The notes: generated by a model from the sequence alone, not told the origin. A DNA stretch of 64,000 nucleotides from Triplophysa rosa (GCF_024868665.1 NC_079902.1:17661450-17725449); one strand, 5' to 3'; positions 45,448 through 59,533 are shown, counted from the first letter of the stretch. Numbers and translations: made by a program.

Positions 45448-48400
45448 ATTATGAGTTTGTTCTTACGCTTTGAGTATGCCATCAGATTTTCATGACCGGG
45501 TTTTCTATTATTTTGACCGTGTGGAGTAAAGTCATCGCACACCATGTTTGACTGTGCGTTGGCTAATTAAGTAGCTGGGGGAAGAGAGAAAACCTCATCA
45601 ATCAAACTCGGTGTCTCCATCCGTGGACAAACATCCAGGCAACTGCTTATACTTATGGTCTTATATAGACATCTTTGCAAGATGTAAACACTTTCATTTT
45701 AAATTTTACAAATATAGTTCAATCTTAAAAATGTTTCTTTAACATTTTGATTCGGTTACAAATGTTCTGTTAGTTGTATTTTGTTTAATCGTTTGTGTTG
45801 AGTTAAAGAACTAAAACAGGAAGTTCTGCGTTCTTCACCAGCTTTCAACCAGCTATGTTTATGTCTTTTAAAGTGGACTATAGATGGTTTCAGCGGCAAC
45901 AAAATAAACAAACGTTATGTGGCCCAAATTGTTGAGTAGTTTAAATTTAATTTAATACATTTAATATACAATAAAATAGTTATATAAATAAAAATAATAA
46001 ATTATTATATTTTAACCAAACACAGACCAGAAGTTAACTTCGGGCCATGCACGTGCGTCATGAGTATATAAAACAGGATTTTATGTGCCATTTTCTACAT
46101 TCTGCCAGCTACTGAATTGAGGATTTATTTGACGAACACAAAAAAGCCTGTGACCATAAGAAGAAGCTTTCACTGACCATTTGCCCGATGCTATGTTGAA
46201 CATTTCAGATTTTAATGCGCATTGATATTTGGGTTTTGTGAGGCTGTACTTGTTTGACGTAATTGTGCGGAACAGCACATCTGACCTACGGCTCTCTGTA
46301 TCTGAGCAGATTTATAATGATCACCAAAAGTACACGCTGCAGTTTATGCGCTGAAAACTTGGTAAATCAATAGTGTGCTGGGTGAAAGTGCCTGCAGGGT
46401 CAGCATTTGCTTTCCCAAAAATGTGAGATTATCAATCAACTGTTTATTTCTGTGAATGTTTGTTCTTTGTTTCGAATTTCTAAAGCTTAATGCAGTTCCG
46501 TCTTTTTAAAAGAGGAAATAGGTTCATCCTATCCGCATTTTTTAGTATCTCAGCTGTTTCTCAAAGAAACAATGATATAGAGCAAATGGAGAATTTGCCT
46601 ACTGTGTACTGTATCTCCGGCTTTCCAAATTGTTTGAGAAAGATCTCACAACATTGTCTCAAAGTGTGCTCAGAATTGCCAAGATACCAAAGTTGATCAA
46701 AAAATACATAAGCATGACACAATAATTTTCTAAACTTTGAATGTTTTAAACTTTTTTCTTCACTCACGAAATACAAACCAATTTAATTTCAGTGTAAAGT
46801 ATTTGTAAATTCATGAACCGAGAACCATTGTATGTATATATTATGCCATCTATGCCATTCTCACTGGACTTTGGCCCATAATGGTCAAAGATACTATTAC
46901 CTCCAATAAAGCTGATGAAGATAAAGCTAGCGTTTATTTATTGTGATGTGTATCCTTGAGACAAATATCTAAACCTGGGGGCAGAGCACCGATAAATCCT
47001 CTCACTTTGACAACAATAACATTCCAAAGGTTGAAACCTTTATAACGCTGATCTCCCATTTATGGCTTATCTTGTGTTTGTCACATAGAACTAAATCTGA
47101 CATGAACAAAGCGCTGCTTTATCTTCATCTTAAATCTGTATGGAGCGGGACATGCCAGCAGTCCACAATTAATCTTCTCTTTACCTTGGAAATCTGGAGC
47201 ATCAGCAATTTCTTCACCCGACAGGCAAGTGGATTAGAATTGGTTATGACTCTTCTGTTATGAGTACCATTCATTTGAGAAGTGGCAGGGCACACAAGCA
47301 CACACACAAATAGTCACGTATATACTGGGGATTTGTATATATGCAGATTTACAGTTATATGAAACCAACTTGGATAGCAGTGTGATGGTATTTAGTTTAG
47401 AAATTACAAGTGGATTTTACACATGCAGATGATCATTATTGTCTGTTAGTTTGGTGTTTCAGATTGATTTTGTGTACATGAATATAGTTGTCTGTACTGT
47501 TTGGAGTCCTAAATATGATTCTGTCTACATTCATGAACTGCGGGGTCTGTTGACATAAGTATTGCACGAATGTCAAGCTTTTATTGGTTAATCTGTGCGG
47601 TCATTTGACTCTTTTAGTTTATAAAAAGCAGAAAATGTGGTTATTGTAAACCATATAGCTATTAACTCTAAGCTTCAGCTTAAACTTATGGTGAATATAG
47701 CTGCTCATCTCATTCTTGATTCACTTGGTTTGTGTATACAATATGAGTGCTTTGATGCCTCCAACATCTTAGGAATGTAAAGCGATCGTGTCTATTGAAA
47801 TCTCATAGCGTCATCATCTCTGCCTTCATTACAAGAGCCTTCACTGCATGTTAAAAATCCCAAAAGATCCTCCGCCGGCTTTCTTTCATGCAAATATATT
47901 AAAAATTGACTAACAGTATTGCCATAGCTTGAATGCATTATATATTTATGCTACACTATATGTAGTTGCGTATACACACACTGTACTAAAACATCAGAAA
48001 CATCAGTTTCACTAGGATTCATCTTTGTCAGCAGCTGTATAGCTCTGTAAACAGGAAAAAAAGAGGAAAAATAAAAGCCCGCTGGGTGCATCCACCACAC
48101 AGGAAACTTTAATGAGGGCCTGTGGTGGCAGCTTTATAGACCGATGTGCCTCCTGATGTCCTCTCGAAAGGAAACAGCACAGGGTTATAAAGCCCTTCCT
48201 CTCACGGCACACTATTACCTTTTTTCGCAGTGTTCTCATTGTCACTGAATATTCTGTGATGTCTCTCGCCTCAGAGATATTTGTGACTGGATGTCATTTT
48301 CATCTGGGCATGAGTTTGTGGAAATGAAGAGCACGAACCATATCACAATGTCAACACGCATATGTGTTTGTTAAAGAATGACAACGGGAAACGCTCTAGG

Positions 48401-48523
48401 CCGCATTAAAATTCAAGAGCTTTTCTTACTGAAGGTTTTGGCTGTACATGTTCATCTAACTATTGGCTTACTATAAATAAAAAAAATATTTTCAGTTTTT
48501 ATGAATTTAGTATTAATCAGAGT
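45448..48523. other. Unannotated stretch
   Basis: About 3 kb without a supported gene or recognised repeat. Short frames at 46081-46776 and 47072-47307 are in opposing overlapping pairs and lack any domain. Confidence 0.45.
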
Positions 48524-48846
48524 TTAAAGGTGCTGTGTGTAAATTTACATAATGAGGCGTTATGTTTTTATTAACTCAAAATGAGCTATTTCTATCTGCA
48601 TACACCACAGGTCCCCTTGCATGGAATTCACCATGTTGTTTCTACAGTAGCCCTAAATGGACAAACTGCTCTACAGAGCGCATTTCGTAAACAAGTTATC
48701 TCTGTCGGCAAAGAAGTGAAAATGTGACGACTTCTTCCTTTGTTAGCCGCTGTAGTGGTTCGCGAAGGAGGGGTGGAGTGAGCCATTGGTTGCAATTCCC
48801 AACCTCACCGCTAGATGCCACTAAATTTCATACACTGGACTTTTAA
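48524..48846. mobile_element. TTAA MITE (TTAAAGGTCCA family), inverted orientation
   Basis: Left end TTAAAGGTGCTGTGTGTAAA, right end TTTCATACACTGGACTTTTAA. Internal ACCATGTTGTTTCTACAGTA and GAGGGGTGGAGTGAGCCATT are the complements of segments in the copies at 42539 and 59534, so it lies in the opposite direction. 323 bp. Confidence 0.88.
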
Positions 48847-49867
48847 GTAAAATTATTATTTGTATTTCATTCTGTGAATTAGCAACAACATTTCTCCCAA
48901 ATTTCCAAGGAATATGTTGTTTTTATATCCATTTATTTGCAGACAATTGAAATTGAAAATTCAAAATAGCAAAAAGAAAAGTTCATTATCATGGTGAAGC
49001 AACACAATACTAATGTTTTGACATGTATGTTAAGATCAGTTTAAAAATGAATATATAATGGACTAAGCCTTATTCTTTGCATTCTCTCACTCTTTCATGT
49101 TGCTGTTCGGTGACTTTTTGTCATTCCTGAGGTTGAAATTCAACAGACACTAGACTTGAATTGTAACAAAACAGAAATACTGAATAAAGGCAAAACTGCT
49201 GTGGTTTTTTCCATGGCTGTATGTACATGTTCAGTGTGGATACAGTATAGAAAGATATGATCATTGACAGTTACAAGTGATAGATCTATCACAAGAAACA
49301 AACAAAACACACTGATACAAAAAGCTTTTCTTTATAGATTCACAGAAAGTAGTTCGAAGACAGGAGATTTATTCCTTTCATTTCATTCATCGTAAGCCAC
49401 GACTGTATTCTATGATGGTCATTCTATTGTTGGGCCATAGAAACTGTTTTTACAGAATAATTCATGGATAAGCCTTGCTTGAACCCCAGTAAACAATAAG
49501 GAATCCTCTAGCTCACTGAACATGTTGTTCTATCCGTTCTTAGAGGAAAGAATAATATTTTTTAAGCACACGGCTACACTTGTGGACTCAAGCCAGTTGG
49601 AGCTGGAACTGATGGAAAACTGTGTTCTCTGATAGAGTCCTAGAATAAAATGGGACAAGAAAAGTAATGTCAACCATAAATGAATGGCTTACATCCAAAC
49701 ATGTAACATACATCCACTGTATAATCAAAAGATCTGAATGTTTCATTTCTTTGCATCCCACTTTCATCTTAAAGTGTGTTTTAATGAGGTTGTGTTTCTG
49801 ATCAGAGACTGTTGTAGGTCTCCAGCATGGGATGCTGATGTCATTATGTCCCTCTCATGCTTCTTAA
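48847..49867. other. Unannotated stretch
   Basis: No gene or recognised repeat. Confidence 0.5.
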
Positions 49868-49976
49868 CTAGCTTAACCGGGCCTACCAACCATCTTAATC
49901 AGGCAATGCTGGTTGATGGGAATTTTCTGCTGGTGACCAGTGTGGATACGCCGGTCTACCAGCATGAACCACTGCG
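49868..49976. repeat. Diverged ACCAGC/GCTGGT motif cluster
   Basis: AACTAGCTTAACCGGGCCTA, then TGCTGGTTGATGGG, TTCTGCTGGTGACCAG and CGGTCTACCAGCATG. Same low-complexity family as 13143-13206, more decayed. Confidence 0.5.
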
Positions 49977-51310
49977 GCTTGGCTCAAATTCACACGGGTC
50001 TTATCAGCAGAGTAGAGCGAATCAAAACAGCTTGGCACTCTAAATTCGGAACAGATGCACAAAGTTCTTTGATAATACGTGTAAAATTGGATTTACAATT
50101 GAACCAAGGTCACATACAGTATGTAGTGCCAACATTGTTTTCTATATGTTGGCAGCCCCCTTATTGTCAAACAAACAGTTTACTGCTAAAAGATTGAAGA
50201 AGTTGCCTTCTTGTCTGTCCAAACTCTGTGTGATTAATTACCCTGTCAGTCACGACACCTCAACCACTGACAGCGAGTCCCATCCGCTCTCCAACGATGT
50301 CAGACGGTTGGTGGCTTGGTCTCTCCTCTGCACGCAAGTGCTCAGTGCCTGATAATGCCGCGGACGCTGAGGACGAGGTCCACGTTGGCAAAGCGCTTCC
50401 TCCGTTTCCCCGTGGCGACCTTATCTTTCATCTCGTCTCTCAGCCTGTTTTAATTAGATTAAAAAGTTCCGGGGCCCTGGAGGGGTGGCAGTCGAGTTGG
50501 CTGTAGCTATAGTACGTGCTCCAGCACTGAAATAGCATTGTAATGTCGTCTGCCAATGCGTCTTGCGTCCACAGAGGCAGAACTTTACCTGACTGTGGGA
50601 CGGTCCACTGTAGATCAGTCTCATCTCTTCTGTGACAATACCAGCACTTAAAACTCCCTGGAGTGAGGGGAAGGCGGAATTTATGATGTTTCAATGGAGG
50701 CCATTTCGTAATGTACAAGACTTTGGGAGTAAAAAGTGGACACACTGTAAATTACAAGCTGGAAAAAGTTGTTTTATACACTTTCAATTATTTATTCTAT
50801 TAGAGCTTGTAATCAATGTCTCCCCACATTAACATACTCCAGCAATGTTGTATTTCTATGTGACTTGGCAAAGTTTCAGGTGGCAGTGAGCGTGCTTCCT
50901 GCAGCTTAAGCGTCGCTCTATCATTTGTGTAAACACACACTGTACACCGCCGTCTATTTTTCCAATTAAAGCACTGCAGCATGTACCCTTGATGCGAGCA
51001 ATGAGGAGCGTGCATTGCTCTGTATATAGGCCTACTGTATGCAAATGTTTTTCAGAATAAGCCTCTTTGCATATGTGTGTGTCACATACTGTCTGACCGC
51101 AGCGTGAAGCATCTGTCACTGCAGATCACCCACAGATCTTAAAATCTCTACTTGGAACTTCACCAGATGGAAAGATGTAGACACTGCGTAGTAAGCAACA
51201 TAAAGAGTGCCTCAGTCAGTATATGACATTTATGAGAGGTAGAATGGAAAAGTATGAAGACTCTAAAACTCTCTAATAGTAACTGTTGTGTTAAAACAGC
51301 ACAATATCAC
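49977..51310. other. Unannotated stretch with a complex block at 50230-50640
   Basis: No supported gene. 50230-50640 is less AT-rich, has no open frame of coding quality and contains TTTTAATTAGATTAAAAAG in its middle; a conserved regulatory element is possible but untested. Confidence 0.4.
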
Positions 51311-51553
51311 AGAACATAAAAGATGATATTTTGAAGAATGTTGTTAACCGAACAGCGAAGGCACCCATTGACTTGCATTGGTTTTGTGTCCATACAATAG
51401 AAGTGAATGGGTGCCGTCGCTGTTCGGTTACCAACTTTCTTCAAAATATCTTATTTTGTGTTCTACGTAAGAAAGTCTTTGAAAAAGGTTTGAAATGACT
51501 CAAGAGGGTGAGTAAATGGTGAAAGAATTTTCATTTTGGGTGAACTTTCACAT
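51311..51553. mobile_element. Angel-type MITE, left-truncated
   Basis: Starts inside the element (AGAACATAAAAGATGATATT) and proceeds through CATTGACTTGCATTGGTTTT, GTCGCTGTTCGGTTACCAAC and the right part CATTTTGGGTGAACTTTCAC. Lacks a clear TTAA at either side. Confidence 0.85.
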
Positions 51554-52445
51554 AACATAGCCACAACATAGCCTACATTAAAAAAATATTTGTCTGTAAG
51601 AATGACGTTGAATTTGACAAGGTTTTGTCAGACTTGGAATGTTGTATTAATTTATCAAATCAATGCAATATTGCAATACATTTTTAATCGAGAACTGAAT
51701 TACCAACCACATTTAATGCATATAAAATGTGTCTGCATAACTTGAATCTTATGCCAGTTACAAAACCTTGTCCTCATTTCCTCATAAGGCAAAAAAAAAA
51801 TTCTTGCACCAAATGTGGTTTCGGAGTACAAAGGGGAGTGCTGAGACTGGCCTTGAAAAGACTTCAAAGTACAGAAGTACAGAGTAATTTGAGAAAAAAC
51901 GGTATATTTCAGTGTACAGTAAAAGCACTTGCAGCACACGGTACATAGAGGAACAGTGATTACATTACATTCAATTTCCAATCCAGTTACCGGAAAAGCA
52001 CCAGCACTATTTACTGTTATTCCAAATCTCCACTGCTACTACGTTAGAGACACGGGCTCTCCTTTTAGAGAGAATATTCAAGACCACATATCTTGTTGAA
52101 ATGCACCCATGCATCTGTCTGAATGTGGTAATTTAACATTCATTGATTTTCAATGCACGGCTCAATTATAATTTCAAATTATAATAATCCCTAGCCTTTT
52201 GCTGCACGTAAGGCTTTGCTTGAATAGATTAGCCAATTTAAAGCTTGGCTTTTCATCTTCACTGTTATACTGATATTCTGTGCGTCAGGGACGCTCTTAC
52301 AGTTGCACGGTTCACAAATTGACCTTTTTTTCGAATGGTTTTCGAAACACACTAAACTATCTTTAATCTTTAATAATAATAGATTTAAAGATTAGCTATT
52401 TTGTTATGCATCCACTCATCACCTCGGGAATCAAATTCAGGCCCT
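51554..52445. other. Unannotated stretch
   Basis: No gene or recognised repeat. Confidence 0.5.
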
Positions 52446-52452
52446 ATAATTG

Positions 52453-52722
52453 GGGCAGTTGTGGCCTAATGGTTAGAGAGTCGGACTCATGACCAGAAGG
52501 TTGCCGGTTCGATTCCCAGGGCCGGCGGGTAACAACTGAGGTGCCCTTGAGCAAGGCACCTTACCCCTACTTGCTCCCCGGGCGCTGCAGTGATAGCTGC
52601 CCACTGCTCCAGGGGTACGTGTGTTCACTACTCTCTGGATGGGTTAAATGCAGAGGTCACATTTCGTTGCATTGTACATGTGCAATGACAATAAATTGAA
52701 TCTAAATCTAAATCTAAAAAAA
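52453..52722 (+). mobile_element. tRNA-derived SINE
   Basis: The head is tRNA-like: an A-box-like TGGCCTAATGGTTAG and a B box GGTTCGATTCC with the usual spacing for an internal RNA polymerase III promoter. It continues through a body with GGTGCCCTTGAGCAAGGCAC and GGGCGCTGCAGTGATAGCTG to a 3' end CAATGACAATAAATTGAATC and a short (TAAATC)n then A-rich tail. The 7-bp flank ATAATTG occurs at 52446-52452 and 52723-52729, a plausible target duplication. SINEs of this build depend on a LINE partner for mobility. The subfamily name is not assigned. Confidence 0.88.
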
Positions 52723-52729
52723 ATAATTG

Positions 52730-54148
52730 TGCTTGTGAATCATTAAACCTGAGGCGAATGCACTTTATGCTTCAATAGGACAAAACTTTCACATTTCATG
52801 GTCCCTTGGTTTTATGCCACTGGACCTTAGGCGGTGATCAAGTAATGAACGCATTAAATGGCCTCATAAACAAACATTTGCCTTTGTTTTCTGTGTTTAG
52901 AAAATCCATCATTTAAAGAATGAAAAATTATATTTTTCCATAATGTTTTTTCAGTGTTATTTTAGCCTTTAGCTTTTTTTTTGCTCTGTATTCCATTCTT
53001 TTATTTAGTCTTTTTCCCTTGGCTTCTCTAAAGCTTCTGTGGCTGTGGTAGCTTAAAGATGTGTGAAAAAGAGGCCCGTATCTTTTTGAACATGAAGCCT
53101 AAATCACCCAATTCTTCCTGCAATCTGAAATGTTCCATTGAAATCCACCACAATCACTCAGGCTATAGAAAAAAACAGAAGGCAAGTGTAAAGGGTATTC
53201 CTTACGGGCTCTGAATGGAATATAAATATATAATAATGTAGAAGTTTATGATTCATGTCTGGATAACGTACCTGAGGTTTGTCCCCTGAGGTAACGGTGG
53301 ATAGGTGCGGTGTACCGCACAATGCGATAGAAAGCGGTGACAAAGCAATTTTAGATTTTATTTATCTCAACTCTCACACTGCCCCTGGTGGTTATTCGTT
53401 ACCGTCGCAGGATCGAATTCACGCTGTGAAAAAAAATGTGCATGGGAGAAAGCACTGACAAACTTAAAATGTCTTTCTCTATACCCCACTTTTCTAAAAG
53501 CAACTGCCTGCTTTTCACCAGATACGGAATGAAATGCAAATCATTCTGAATGTAAACACCTGCTTCAATTTGCATTTCCAACATCTGCGTGACTTATTTA
53601 AAAGTACTTTCGGAGCTTGATTAGCCAATGTTATGGGAAATCACATCATAATTGACGCATTTAAAATGACAGGCCATCTGTGGGCTCTGCAAGCAAAATG
53701 GTCAATGAGCAGCGGTGCTTGAAAAATCATTTTTATCGGATTGTCAGCTGTGTGTGGATCCTGTAATGAGTGGATTCCAGCAAAGAGACCTCAGAGTAAA
53801 GTGATGATTATGCGACTGTAGATGATCAGAAACTCGAGCAGTTCTCAGAAACATGGCATTGTGGGAAGACGCAAAACTGCATTTGTTGACTAGTCAGTGC
53901 AGGTTTCAGGTGTACGGCACACCACACTTCCTAATGAAGGCAGTTAAGCACTTATGTCTGCATTATTGCTGTGTCATCACAGACAATTATGATGGATTAT
54001 GACAGGTGCGAAGCAATACTCACTTCAATTGTGTTTTTTAGTAATTTCTTTTGCTTGTTATCAGAAATAATCTACAGGCTCTCTATTGCTTGAGAATGTG
54101 TACCGGAAGTTAAGGGCAGTCCATGAACACACGCATGTGCAGTAACTG
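52730..54148. other. Unannotated stretch
   Basis: No gene or recognised repeat. Confidence 0.5.
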
Positions 54149-54953
54149 GATGCACCAATAGGATTTTTTTGGCCGCTACCAATTTTAACAAACAACTATC
54201 GTCCGATTCCGATATTGGTCAATTGCATAGTACTTTACAATACCAGCTAGTTTTTTCTGCATTAAATTAATTTTACTGAACATGAATTGGATCCATTTAG
54301 CATTTATTTTGCTCAGAGAAAAATTATTTACGTTTTATTATTATTTGCAGTTAATTAATAAACCATTGGTATCAGCCTTTTTCATGCTATTGCCGATATG
54401 CCGACATATTAATATCAGCCGACTAATATCGGTGGCCGAAACATCGGTAAATTCGTAGTCTCATGTAGCCAGACCTTCATACTGAAGGTCTGGAACTTAT
54501 CGCCGCTTTCTTTGGCCAAGGCCCGCCCAAGAGGCCATATGACTGACAGGTAAGCAACCAATCACGTTTTGATTTGTGCCGCGTCATGTTTAGAGGTGTG
54601 GAAATGTCCCCGCAGTAACAGACCGGTGTAAATTCACAAACGTGTCAAAAGTTAACAGAAGCAACGATTTTAACTTCATGCCATGAACCTTGCATACTTT
54701 TAAGAATTAAGCGTTTAGTCGATTATGATGAATTCTTATAGCAACCGTTGTAAACACGACAGCTTACACGACAGCTTTCCAGGCCGACCGTTAAAGAACG
54801 CGACACACACGTCTCCCTGAAATCCTGTGAAATTCAACCAATCAGATGACGACTTCGAACTTCGAAGTGTTTCCAGAAAAGTGTGCCTTATGCATCAGAC
54901 GTTTAGCCAACGGTCGGTGGGCTTGATGTCTGAGGCTGAGACTAGTACATCCC
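54149..54953. mobile_element. CCGATATCGG-rich DNA transposon remnant, split by another MITE
   Basis: Left end GATGCACCAATAGG, internal CCGATTCCGATATTGG, GCCGATATGCCGACATATTA and ATATCGGTGGCCGAAACATC, right end GTACATCCCT. GATGCACC at one end and an inverted GTACATCC at the other match a common fish element type (from memory hAT-like). The segment 54456-54944 is a separate insertion. Confidence 0.6.
54456..54944. mobile_element. Nested MITE with TAGTCTCA/TGAGACTA ends
   Basis: Left end TAGTCTCATGTAGCCAGACC, right end GATGTCTGAGGCTGAGACTA; outer eight bases are exact inverted repeats, inner match is weak. Just inside the left end is a short hairpin (CAGACCTTCATACTGAAGGTCTG read over 54470-54493). 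Interior contains AACCAATCACG and AACCAATCAGATG. Family is a common fish MITE by memory; class uncertain. Confidence 0.6.
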
Positions 54954-56974
54954 TATAGCAGTAACGTTTATGTTGTCACTTTGAAACCGTCTATAGAAAA
55001 AGGGGCGTGTCCAATTTGGGAGCTTCATCTGCTAACATCGCTTTCACCACCATTAAGGTCATTAAACACTGCATTTTTTTCCAAACAGCATGAGACACGT
55101 TAATATATAATCCAAAGAACATGCTCTGCGGTGATGTGATTTACCACTTAACCTCCATTAACCAAAGCATGAAAAAGCATGATGTCTCTTCAAGTGCCAG
55201 TCCTTTCATAAACAGCACTCATGACTGGGGTCACTTGTGTTTCACTATAAACACTCTCGCTCTCGTTTTATGTTGTGCTGGAGACAAGATAGAGGATTGT
55301 TTGTCAGGGTACAATTGCTTTGCTTTCTTATAAAAACAGTGCTGCGGAGACTTGTTATAAGGGCAGGGTTGGATGAGCGAGACAGGAAGAGTGAGGGAAC
55401 CGGGCTTTAAAAGAGAGAATGAAACTCTCTGAAGTCCAGTTTGATCTCGTCAGCTCTACTCAGGGGTTTACCAAGCGTGCCAGTTTGTGCGTGTGTGCTC
55501 GCAGCCAGCCTATCTTAGATTATTTCTACCACTTTCCCTGTGTGTATATGTGCATGAGAGAGATTGAGAAAGTGACAGTGAAAGAGAGAGAAGGTGTGTG
55601 TTTGAGAGAGGGAGAGACCACTGCACCTCAGGATATTCCATTTTTTATCTTGACATTTTCCAACCTGACTCATCTGAACTCTCTACAGCGCTTCTGCTTT
55701 ACCATAAATTTCTGTCTCTTGGTCTAATCACAGTATGGAGAAATGAAAGGAGAGAGGGAAAAGAAATATATAGTGTCACTTCATAAATTTAACAAATGGT
55801 ACATATCTCTGTATTTTTATTCAAAGCCAGGCACAACCACTCTGCCTGTGGCTTCGTGAGATACATTTGTCACTGTTATCTATACTATATCTTTAACCGT
55901 CTTGATTTCGTGCCATTTTTTCATTTCATTCTCTCGGTGTTACACACCCTCTGAAATAAATGTTCCACAATGGCATTTAAACTTCAGTAAAGAACATTTT
56001 TCCTAGATTGCACCATTGCCCGCTCACAAAATGTGTTTGCCCGGTGCAATAACCATCGCACTATTGCCACCTGTGGAAGCAGACGGTAAATGGTATTTTA
56101 TTAAAGTGAGATGTTTATATACATTTCCTATTGATCCCAGCAGCAGTTATTCATCAAAAGATGGGTGAAATATATATCCAGCACATATCTCAGTGTAGAT
56201 GAGTGCATTTTCGTCATTTTAAGAGACGTTTCAGGGTGACGCTGAAAGTACAGAATGAACTGCGCAGAGCAAACTGCGCTCAGCACAGTTTGCGGGTCCA
56301 TTTATGCTGTTAACTTTGTGGCCCTATTCATTGGACCTGGAGGAGAGGGGACCGCCCATAAAAATGTCCAAGGCTCTGTGATTGAAGGATTGAATTAGAT
56401 CTTACAGCGACCGGAAAGCAACAGTGACTTCAGTCTCACAGGCACAAGGCAAAAAAACATCATTTTAAAATGTCATATCTCATCTTTCTCCAGTGTCAGA
56501 CAGTTCTGGCCAAGAGGAGAAAGTGAGAGACAATTATTTCACGAAGGAGTAGAGAGAGAGAACGTCAGTCTGATGAAAAAGCCTAAAGGTGTGTGTGCGC
56601 GTGTTTTGCTCCACATAAATCTTTTAAAAATGCAGCATTCAGAATAACTACTTCACCACCGTAATAGGTGATAAGTATTTCTGTTAAAGCAATTCATTTT
56701 CTCAAGAGCTTTCTGTGATTTTCATAATCATGACGACCAGCGGTATTATCAACAGTCATTACGTTGGCAGCTGTTAAGTTGTGTAACGTTGTGTGATAAA
56801 GATGGATGAGGCCATATTAGTTGTTTTGCAACAAATTTGGATTTGTTAAATGAAAAAGTCAATGCAGCATGTCTCTCATGCTGGGTGCTTTGTTTAACAG
56901 GCTAAGTTTGCATGTGTTTGAGAAAACGATGTTTTTAAGACCAGAAATGAGAAGTTGGTTCTTTTGTAAGATGT
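54954..56974. other. Unannotated stretch
   Basis: No supported gene. GA-rich runs near 55556-55620 and 55745-55765. The frame at 55419-55727 has no domain. Confidence 0.45.
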
Positions 56975-56998
56975 TTAAAGGAACGGTTCACCCAAAAC
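56975..56998. mobile_element. Angel-type MITE terminal fragment
   Basis: TTAAAGGAACGGTTCACCCA then AAAC: left terminal repeat only; the following sequence is unrelated. Confidence 0.65.
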
Positions 56999-59533
56999 TT
57001 CTTTTAGCATTTTCCTATCAGCATGTTCTTCCAGCTTTTCCCTGTGTGATTTGCTTTCTCCCGTAGACCACAAAGCAGATGTTGATGCAGTAAATGGGGT
57101 TAAAGCTGTATATGTTTACAAATAAAAAAAAAGTACCATAAAGTTAGTACATTAGTACACAACATCTTTGCATGGGCCAATGACATTTAATGACAACTTA
57201 TCATGTGGTGCGACCAATAATATCAATAATTGTGTTAAATTAAAGATAAAATCAATTTTTTGAGGCTGAAATATGAATCTCTGATATGTGAATGGTATTT
57301 TAAAAACATTGAAACATTTATATCAGTATGTGATTTTCATGAAACTGTTTGTTAATTTTGTTAATTTAAGAAGACAAAATTATAGAAAAATATTAGATGA
57401 TTACTTAACAAAACTCAAAGCAATGCAAATATTTTGTTTCTAAACACTTTGATTTGTAAAAAAAATGTTAAGCATGTCAAGGAAAGGAATTAATTTGAAG
57501 ATAAATCAAAAGACTACGGCCAATTCATAGATGAAAACCCCTAAAATCACTTAATATAAAGTTTTAATCTGCAATTGTGTACACCACATTCTTAATGTTT
57601 GAAAAACTGAAATAGATATTATTATTTATTTGTATTTTAAAATTGACATGTCGAAAATCCTTAAACGTCATTGACCCATATACAAAATTGAAGACTTTTG
57701 TGGTACTCCCTGTCAATTTTGTCAAGGTATTTTGGATGAACTGCTCTTTACCAACACACACAGTTTGCTAGGAATAAATAGTCCAGTTTGATTCACTAAA
57801 CGGTTGACCCCGTTTTTCTGTCATCCCAAATAATGTACTAACTTCTTGTATAATGCATACAGTAATTGGTGAGCTGTAATCATATGGTTAGCACCCCATC
57901 CCAAACACACATCTCTCAGTTTGTTGCTCTGTCTCGCAGTATTGACAGCATTCATTTTCAGTCACACTGTATTAATTTGCACATGCTAAAAGTCATTTCC
58001 AAAATGACTCTCAGGTGTGATCACTGTGCGGGGGATATTCAATTTGCATTGACACCGTGTAATTTGCAGTGTAAGAAGAAATTCCTCAAACTACAGTTTT
58101 ATACATGTCTGTTTATAAAATCAGCTGTATATACACAAAACAATCCTCCTTTATGCCATGTTAACATCAGAACTCAAACACAGTGATTCGATCGCAACAC
58201 ATTTGGCGTTCAGATTACAAAGCGATACAAAGTGATAATTTCCTCCACAGGTTACCCAGAAGCCTTTGCAGTATAGCAAGGATTCTGTCTTGTGACACGT
58301 GTGAGTGTTATGTATTCAGAGACTCTGTCTGTGCCTTGTGTAGGTGGTCTTTGGGATAGCTGAGTGTCATGCAGTGCCATAAGAGACAGCTGAACAATTT
58401 TTAATATTTAAGTGTTGGCACAGGTTTTTACTCAGTGTCACAGCTTGAACAGCAGAGGTTACGGCAGTTCGCTGCATGTCAACACCTTGGAAAGCCTTTA
58501 ATATTTCACCATTTTTTCTCTATACGGTATGGCTGCTTATTTTTGTTGTTCGTGTTTTAGGTCTGTTTATAATGCAGATGTGTATTTTCATAGACACGCA
58601 GATGAACAAGCGTCATTCAACAAGAGACCAATATCTCCAGAGCTTTTTTTCTGAATGTCTTTTCCACAAAATGTTACCCGGCCTTTGAAAATGAAACGAA
58701 CGGCGTAGTTTTAAATGTACAATTCCACCCACCGTTTGATATTAAAACGCTTGTATGCACTTAAAATGATGCTCTAAAATGTCACTCACCACATAGATAC
58801 AAAAAACAAGATGTAAGTGAAGGCGAACAAATGTGCATTAAATTCATATTATACTTGTGCTTGTTGAATTTGTATAGTTGTATTTGTGTAATGTCACCAC
58901 TTACAAACAGAGATGTATACAAGCATTCGGGTGGTTACGAAAAGAGTAAAGGCTGAAATTAATTTCATATCCCCTCAGCCCATCCGAGCGCTATTAGCAT
59001 GTAATATAATATGTGACTGTAGCATAAGAATGTGAACAAATTATAAAGAGCAGGTTCAGTGAGTCCAAGCTAGATCACTGAAATGAGCCCTGAAATGAAA
59101 GCATGTGTTAATTAATGTGTCTCCTGTATCAGAGGACGCTGCTGGAATTTATCCCCTCACACAAGTCATTTCACAGATACGCCCCTTTCCATAAGCAGTG
59201 TCAAGACCACTTTGGAAGACGTAAACAATGCTGGTCCAACGCTGGTCCACAAACGTTTGAAAAAATGCAACCAACAGAACATTTATATCCATATGTATGA
59301 ATATCCTTATGATGTAATTATATATGGAAGAATTATAAACAAATAATAAAACAAAATAAAAAATGAAACCGACAGTGATTCTGGATAAGTGTTTACATCT
59401 TGCGAAGTGGTCTATACACAAATATAACAAATTTATATAAAATTGTGTAAAATTATTTGTAGATTTTGATGGCTAATCATTAAAAAACCTAACCAAGTGA
59501 ACTTAATAAATATATTCTTAGCGTTTGGCACAC
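56999..59533. other. Unannotated stretch
   Basis: No supported gene. Around 59220-59400 two segments (GTAAACAATGCTGGTCCAAC and GATTCTGGATAAGTGTTTAC) are weakly inverted and recall the foldback at 3811-3994. Confidence 0.4.
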
